From a bacterium (GTDB taxonomy: Bacteria > JAJVIF01 > JAGGVT01): 20,376 nucleotides of DNA. The notes beneath the pieces are model-generated. The model was not told the origin of the DNA. It did not search any database and worked only from the letters and a program-made list of their open reading frames with translations. The stretch spans positions 1 to 20,376 of the forward strand of contig JAGGVT010000045.1 of NCBI GenBank assembly GCA_021157815.1, in the 5' to 3' direction. Position 1 is the stretch's first letter; each line of letters begins with the position of its first letter. Below, one piece after another: positions 16,088-20,376 of the stretch. Made by a program: the position numbers and the translations under genes.

Positions 16088-16495
16088 ATGAAACATCGAA
16101 CAGTAAAATTAACTCTGGCAGTAATTCTGGTATTGCTTTTTATGGTTTCATGCGCTAAAGCGGCAAAAGGCGCGGTATCAGGAGTTGCTCTTAGGGATGG
16201 CAAGCCGGCATCAGGCACAATCAGGATACTTGACCCTTCCACTTTAAATCCAATAGCTGAAAATAAAATCTATAAAGACGGCAAGTTTTTCATAAAGGAT
16301 GTTCCGACAGGGGAATGGCTGATTGCTCTTACCGGAAGAACAGGCGGTGTTATCGGGAATTATCAATATGTCATCGTTCGTGGAATTGGAATGACACCTG
16401 ATCTGGAATTCGATGTTATGGTTGAAGACCCCAAAGCGCAGAAGTTGATTGACAAAGCAAGTGGAAGTGAGGATTCAGAGGAGCCACAGGAGTAA
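16088..16495 (+). CDS. Small lipoprotein, paralogue of the previous gene
   Basis: A 135-residue predicted lipoprotein. The signal peptide has a basic start (MKHRTVK), hydrophobic core 8-20 and lipobox MVSC with Cys22. The mature domain (about 30-115) is a beta-sandwich closely matching the upstream paralogue, with DVPTGEWLIAL and GNYQYVIV. The tail is acidic (EDSEEPQE), where the paralogue's is mixed. I chose the ATG at 16088 over an in-frame GTG at 16079, because that GTG forms part of the Shine-Dalgarno AAGGTG (16076-16081). The gene has its own -10-like site (TAAAAT, 16041-16046) after the intervening terminator. Function is unknown. Confidence 0.85.
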   Translation: MKHRTVKLTLAVILVLLFMVSCAKAAKGAVSGVALRDGKPASGTIRILDPSTLNPIAENKIYKDGKFFIKDVPTGEWLIALTGRTGGVIGNYQYVIVRGIGMTPDLEFDVMVEDPKAQKLIDKASGSEDSEEPQE

Positions 16496-16528
16496 AATCC
16501 TGTGTTTGATGAAATATTACTTAATTTT

Positions 16529-16601
16529 GTGCTGCAGGCATCCTGCCTGCATATATTTAAAAATTAAGTTACATATCAAGATGCAGGCAGGATGCCAGCA
16601 C
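16529..16601. repeat. Palindromic element between convergent genes
   Basis: The 24-base left arm (16529-16552, core CAGGCATCCTGCCTGCAT) and the right arm (16581-16601) are inverse copies with one or two unpaired bases, separated by 28 AT-rich bases. Each arm is itself partly palindromic. It ends eight bases from the stop of the minus-strand enzyme gene and may act as a bidirectional terminator. Confidence 0.85.
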
Positions 16602-16608
16602 CACAACA

Positions 16609-18003
16609 TTAATAACCCCGCTTTTGCCCAATGAGCAGTGCGAGTTCCACAAGACGATCCTCGTTTATCCCAAGCATGTCCATCACCTTATAATAACGCG
16701 CGATGATTGTCTGGGAGGATTTTTCTTCCTGGTTCTTCTCGCGTATTGCCTTAACCATCTTGACAACACGATGCACAAGATCATCATCAAGGCTGATGTC
16801 GTGCTTTTGAAATGCATCGATGTTTTTTTCCAGAACAAATTTAACAGCATGGCGTCCTGAATGTTTGCCGAAGATAAATCGGCTGGAACCGCCGAATGTC
16901 TCAGGTTTGCAATGCCCGTAAATCCGTGGATCTATTGTGATACCAGCCGCATGAATGCCTGATTCATGCGTGAATACATTTCGCCCGACCACAGGCTGGT
17001 TCACGCTAAGGGGAATGCCACTGTAATTCTCAACCAATCTTGACAGTGCGTTTAATTTTTCATATTTGAATCCTGGAAGTGTGATTCCATACAGTGCGTG
17101 AAGAGCGCCCATTAACGAATGGAGCGCTGCGTTTCCCGCGCGTTCGCCAATTCCATTAACTGTGCACGTGGCGATATTCGCGCCGTGGGTCAAAGCTGTA
17201 ATTGTGTTTACAGTCGCAAGGTCATAGTCGTTGTGGCAATGTGCGACAAGAGGTACATCCCCGATCCCTTCCCGCAGTTTCGAAAAGTAAAACGCGGTTG
17301 ATTGTGGAGTCAAAACGCCGACAGTATCCGCAAATGCGATTCTCGTGGCTCCGGCATCAATTGCGGCTTTGGATAATTCGACAAGGTAATCGACATCAGA
17401 CCGACTGCCATCCTCAGCGCATCCAGCCTCAATTTTTTCCGCTCCCCTCGATTTGAGTATTTCAATTGTCTCAACAAGCATTTTGATATTGGCGTCGCGA
17501 TAGAACTCCATCGATGTTTCATGCCAGTCAGATTCGCTCTTTCCTTCTCTTTTTAAAAGCGTTTTGCCAATCTTGTATTTAATATGAAGATCGCTTCCGG
17601 CGGTAAATACAAAAAAAGTCACATCAGATGGATGCGCCGCGTTTTCAATTAAAACTTTCAGGACATGATCAATATCCTCTTTTTTCGCCCTCGCTGTCAG
17701 CATTAATTCAGTTGATTTCGAAATCGCGCCATTTCTTCGCGCATTAAGTATGAGCTCGAATGCCTTTTGTTCCGATTCAGACGCCGCTGGAAATCCAAGG
17801 TCGATTATATGAACGCCAATCTCATCCAGCGATTCCGCTATGGATAATTTCTGCTCAGGAGTAAAAGCGACACCCGGACACTGCTCACCGTCACGAAGCG
17901 TAGTATCCAGAATTTTAATCTTTTCAACTGGCGGAAAAGACAAATCCTTCGTGAATTCATAAGGAGATATAACAAGATTATCAAAGCCTTCAGGGAAATC
18001 CAT
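16609..18003 (-). CDS. Homocitrate/2-isopropylmalate synthase family enzyme
   Basis: An acetyl-CoA-dependent condensing enzyme of the HMGL-like family, 464 residues. Motifs: DTTLRDGEQ (33-41) with metal and catalytic Arg37/Asp38, AEDGSRSD (196-203), AHCHND with metal ligands His255 and His257, NGIGERAGN (283-291), and FTHESGIHAAG (344-354). The C-terminus (about 370-464) is helical. It lacks the LeuA feedback domain, so it is not a leucine-regulated LeuA and fits the homocitrate synthase (NifV/AksA) or LeuA2-like groups. Odd points are a 28-residue N-terminal extension and Asp261 in HCHNDYDLA, where Gly is usual (HCHNDxGxA). The substrate (2-oxoglutarate, 2-oxoisovalerate or pyruvate) cannot be fixed from sequence. 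A strong Shine-Dalgarno (AAGGAGT) precedes the start. It stands alone; no aconitase-like or dehydrogenase partner is in the window. Confidence 0.88.
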   Translation of the reverse strand: MDFPEGFDNLVISPYEFTKDLSFPPVEKIKILDTTLRDGEQCPGVAFTPEQKLSIAESLDEIGVHIIDLGFPAASESEQKAFELILNARRNGAISKSTELMLTARAKKEDIDHVLKVLIENAAHPSDVTFFVFTAGSDLHIKYKIGKTLLKREGKSESDWHETSMEFYRDANIKMLVETIEILKSRGAEKIEAGCAEDGSRSDVDYLVELSKAAIDAGATRIAFADTVGVLTPQSTAFYFSKLREGIGDVPLVAHCHNDYDLATVNTITALTHGANIATCTVNGIGERAGNAALHSLMGALHALYGITLPGFKYEKLNALSRLVENYSGIPLSVNQPVVGRNVFTHESGIHAAGITIDPRIYGHCKPETFGGSSRFIFGKHSGRHAVKFVLEKNIDAFQKHDISLDDDLVHRVVKMVKAIREKNQEEKSSQTIIARYYKVMDMLGINEDRLVELALLIGQKRGY

Positions 18004-18012
18004 CTGATTTAC

Positions 18013-18057
18013 TCCTTATGTGTTGGTTTGAAACCATAATTGAAAAAAACTATTATA
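18013..18057 (-). promoter_or_regulatory. 5' region of the synthase: Shine-Dalgarno and -10-like site
   Basis: On the minus strand, AAGGAGT ends about six bases before the ATG and decides the start. A TATAAT lies further up (plus coordinates 18052-18057), without a good -35 at the expected distance. Confidence 0.4.
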
Positions 18058-18084
18058 ACTGTCGTAGGAGCACTGCTTGGAAAG

Positions 18085-18248
18085 TGTCTCAGAACCTGTC
18101 TTTTTCTGTCATTCTGAACGAAGTGAAGAATCTATTCTCGACAGTGCGGATTAATTTCGTCTGGATTAATCATCAACACAGCAACTTATAGATTCTTCGC
18201 TGCGCTCAGAATGACAATGTTTCGAGCATAATTCTATGTTCTGAGACA
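18085..18248. repeat. Nested inverted repeat with a CATTCTGAACG-type core
   Basis: Outer arms TGTCTCAGAAC (18085-18095) and GTTCTGAGACA (18238-18248) are exact inverses. Inner arms at 18107-18135 and 18188-18216 are inverse copies of about 28 bases with few mismatches (core GTCATTCTGAACGAAGTGAA). The inner motif resembles a palindrome common between genes in many bacteria. It lies between divergent genes, upstream of rpoN. Bases 18249-18373 hold nothing else I can support. Confidence 0.85.
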
Positions 18249-18373
18249 TCTTCCTTTCTACGCCCCTGCACATAATAGTATATACGCATCTCCTTGTTTT
18301 AGTCAGTATATCAAATACTGGATAATTTGTATCCTGAGATTGCTTCTTTATCGTAAATTTAAACAATTAGGAG

Positions 18374-18402
18374 TTGTATAGCAAGTATCATGCCATTATA
18401 AT
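18374..18402 (+). promoter_or_regulatory. Promoter of rpoN
   Basis: TATAAT (18397-18402) with TTGTAT (18374-18379, 3 of 6) at ideal 17-base spacing, giving a start near 18409 and a leader of about 16 bases. A short AAAGGA lies nine bases before the ATG, so the Shine-Dalgarno would be almost at the transcript end. Confidence 0.45.
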
Positions 18403-18424
18403 GATAGTGTAAAGGATATTTATT

Positions 18425-19972
18425 ATGGGAATGAGGATTGAACATAGGCTCCAGCCAAAACTGAGCCAGGAATTGAAGGTCACCCCGCAGATGATCCTCA
18501 TTAACCGTATCCTCCAACTCCAAAGACTGGACCTTCATCAGGAAGTCGAATTGCATCTAAGGGAGAATCCCGCACTGGAACTGGTCGAGGAAATCCGATG
18601 CCCCAGATGCGGCGAGCCTCTTTCAGAGGGCGGCATATGCAGGATTTGTGAATCGAATATCGAATATAAAAATCAGGATGCCTATGAATTCAAAAAGCGC
18701 GGCTTTGATGATCTCGTTTCAAACTGGGATTCAGGCCATTACGAGGATGCGACCACGTATGAGAGAAAATCACCTGAGGATGAATTCGATCCCATAAGCA
18801 ATACACCCGCGGTTGTAAATATACATGCCGAAATCAGGCGTAATTTCCTGATTAGCTATAATGGCTTAACAGAACTGGAAATATCAACTGCGGAATACAT
18901 GGTTGACCTGATTGACGATAAGGGATTGATTGATGTATCTGATAACGATATCGCCGAAGAGATTGGCGTATTGGTTGATGTTGTCGAATCCGCCCGAGAC
19001 CGCATAATGCACCTTGACCCGATAGGCCTTGGTGCGCAGAATCCAAATCAGGCTATGATTGTCCAGATTGAAATGCTTGCACAGACGATGAAGCGCAATC
19101 TTGACCTGGAAAAACTGATTGTTCTCAAATACAGGGATATGCTGGCTAGAGAAAAACTCGAGGAGATTGCACAGGGGACACAGCATGATATAAGCAAGGT
19201 GCAGGAGGCGTGCGATTTTATCCGTGAAAAACTATACGCGTACCCAGGCGATTTCCTCGAAAAACAATCCACGCGTGAATATGATCCTGATTTTTATCCT
19301 GTAGCCGATGTTATCTTTCGTGAAGTTGATGGTGAATATTATCCTGAGATAGTTGATGGTGGCATGCCTCATTTCAGGATTTCCGCTTTTTACCTCGATG
19401 CATACAACAAAATTAAAGCCGGAAACGCGAAAAATTTCACGGAAGAAGAAAAGAAGCATATCAGAAACTACTTTGAAAGGGCGAAATTCTTTCTCGACTG
19501 CATTAATCAGCGCCGTGAAACAATAACCCGAATATGCAATTTTCTTATCAAGTATCAGAAGGACTTCCTAAAGCGCGGTATCAGAAAGCTAAAGGACCTT
19601 ACACGGGAAAAAGTGGCGGAGGAAATAGGCTTTCATCCATCGACTATTTCACGCGCGTTGAAGGGCAAGTATGTTCAACTGCCGGACAGGTCGATTAAAT
19701 CGTTCAGCATTTTCTTCGACTACCAGAAGGTACTGATTCTTGTTATCAAAGAGATACTTGAAAGTGAGGAGACTCCTCTTAAAGCCTTGTCCGATGATGA
19801 TATCGCGATGCGGATGAAGGAACTCGGTTTTAGTGTCGCTAGAAGAACTGTCGCTAAATACAGGGAACGAGGTAAAATCCCACCAAAGAACATTCGCAAG
19901 CGTAGATTAATCAGGAAATGGAAAAAAGAGGGAATTCCCTTTAATAAACCAGATGATGACAATGAATTATAA
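18425..19972 (+). CDS. rpoN: RNA polymerase sigma-54 factor with inserted zinc ribbon
   Basis: Sigma-54, 515 residues, which directs RNA polymerase to -24/-12 promoters that need an ATP-using activator. Region I is present (about 5-55: LSQELKVTPQMIL, LQRLDL, LRENPALEL). The core-binding domain follows (about 130-310), then a helix-turn-helix (VAEEIGFHPSTISRALKGKYVQ), and an exact RpoN box ARRTVAKYRE (472-481). Directly after region I is CPRCG...CRIC, with Cys59, Cys62, Cys72 and Cys75 spaced as a zinc ribbon, in the acidic region II that is normally variable and metal-free. The protein also runs about 34 residues past the RpoN box with a basic patch and an acidic end, longer than usual. The gene is monocistronic. 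None of the usual neighbours (lptB, hpf, ptsN) follows within the 400 bases in view. Confidence 0.96.
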   Translation: MGMRIEHRLQPKLSQELKVTPQMILINRILQLQRLDLHQEVELHLRENPALELVEEIRCPRCGEPLSEGGICRICESNIEYKNQDAYEFKKRGFDDLVSNWDSGHYEDATTYERKSPEDEFDPISNTPAVVNIHAEIRRNFLISYNGLTELEISTAEYMVDLIDDKGLIDVSDNDIAEEIGVLVDVVESARDRIMHLDPIGLGAQNPNQAMIVQIEMLAQTMKRNLDLEKLIVLKYRDMLAREKLEEIAQGTQHDISKVQEACDFIREKLYAYPGDFLEKQSTREYDPDFYPVADVIFREVDGEYYPEIVDGGMPHFRISAFYLDAYNKIKAGNAKNFTEEEKKHIRNYFERAKFFLDCINQRRETITRICNFLIKYQKDFLKRGIRKLKDLTREKVAEEIGFHPSTISRALKGKYVQLPDRSIKSFSIFFDYQKVLILVIKEILESEETPLKALSDDDIAMRMKELGFSVARRTVAKYRERGKIPPKNIRKRRLIRKWKKEGIPFNKPDDDNEL

Positions 19973-20376
19973 ATTCGATAAGTAATTAAGTGATGGCTAT
20001 TCAATAAATTGACTGGGTTAAGTATGGTGAAAAGTTTGGATTGAGTAAAAAAGGGGAATGTCCCAACAACGTTTATAAATATGATAAACAGTGGGATTTA
20101 CTACTGTCCGGTTAAATTTGAAGATAAGTAAAAATATAAGAATACTCCATGATGGTAGTAAAAAGGAGACTGTCCCAACAAAGCAAATAAACTCAGTATA
20201 AATGCGGGTTCGCGGTGTAGTTTATTGATAACGTAAGATTTGAAGCCTTATGTGGACGTACCCCATTATTGGGGAATGCTCCTTTTTGCGGATAGAACGA
20301 TTCGGTATTCACCCTAAATCCGCGATGGGATATTTTCGTATCACCTACGGCTCGCAGGTTATGTGGGAAGCTCTCG
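19973..20376. other. Gene-free end with repeat motifs
   Basis: No supported gene. AAAAAAGGGGAATGTCCCAA (from 20047) and AAAAAGGAGACTGTCCCAAC (from 20160) are direct near-copies 113 bases apart. A diverged inverse (GGGGAATGCTCCTTTTT, 20271-20287) follows a small CCCCA/TGGGG hairpin at 20261-20274. Such GGGGAxTGTCCC motifs resemble REP-like sequences or ends of small mobile elements. The last 85 bases may belong to a feature continuing to the right. Confidence 0.5.

Noticed and set aside
16580-16601. Sigma-54-like -24/-12 site on the minus strand (TGGCAT-N5-CTGCA)
   Set aside because: It falls entirely within a palindrome arm, lacks the -12 TTGC, and points away from any gene start it could serve.
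16609-19972. Nitrogen-fixation locus, from a NifV-like enzyme next to rpoN
   Set aside because: No nif structural, cofactor or regulatory genes are visible; both families have common roles outside nitrogen fixation.
20290-20376. Start of a transposase gene at the right edge
   Set aside because: The repeat motifs suggest a mobile element, but no protein motif can be read in the remaining bases on either strand.

Overview
The window reads as a chromosomal segment of a bacterium with an envelope. It has three predicted lipoproteins with type II signal peptides, a heterodimeric ABC exporter, sigma-54 and a B12-dependent methionine synthase. Coding density is moderate, and the gaps hold unusually many palindromes and tandem repeats. 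The code is standard, starts are mostly ATG with Shine-Dalgarno sites, and base use leans slightly AT. No ribosomal or marker gene fixes the phylum. The repeat-rich spacers, Carboxypeptidase-regulatory-like lipoproteins and zinc-ribbon sigma-54 suggest an uncultured lineage, but that is only an impression.

Left part (1-5700): a 200-bp-period direct repeat with GC-rich hairpins; a terminator; the catalytic large subunit of a B12-dependent acyl-CoA mutase whose two specificity positions look like isobutyryl-CoA mutase; 36 in-phase copies of an 8-bp unit facing a short inverted array of the same unit across a hairpin; a 500-residue multi-domain lipoprotein with a strong terminator; a nested inverted repeat; a minus-strand membrane protein; and a 154-bp foldback element whose parts recur elsewhere in the window.

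Middle part (5700-14950): two overlapping ABC exporter half-transporters with complementary degenerate motifs, indicating a heterodimer with one catalytic ATP site. Next come metH and a bifunctional homocysteine methyltransferase/methylenetetrahydrofolate reductase, overlapping by one base. Together these could reduce methylene-THF and methylate homocysteine. Both folate-binding modules carry a substitution at a position normally conserved (Asn to Cys in MetH, Glu to Gln in the reductase).

Right part (14950-20376): a DUF3467 protein; two paralogous small lipoproteins in tandem, each with its own promoter-like site and separated by a terminator; a convergent homocitrate/isopropylmalate synthase-family enzyme; a palindromic element; a divergent rpoN encoding sigma-54 with a four-cysteine zinc ribbon after region I; and a gene-free end with repeat motifs.

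I found no CRISPR array, phage, toxin-antitoxin or defence system, tRNA or rRNA. The most unusual items are the two-orientation 8-bp array, the zinc-ribbon sigma-54, the paired folate-site substitutions, and the 33-residue insertion in the degenerate ABC half.
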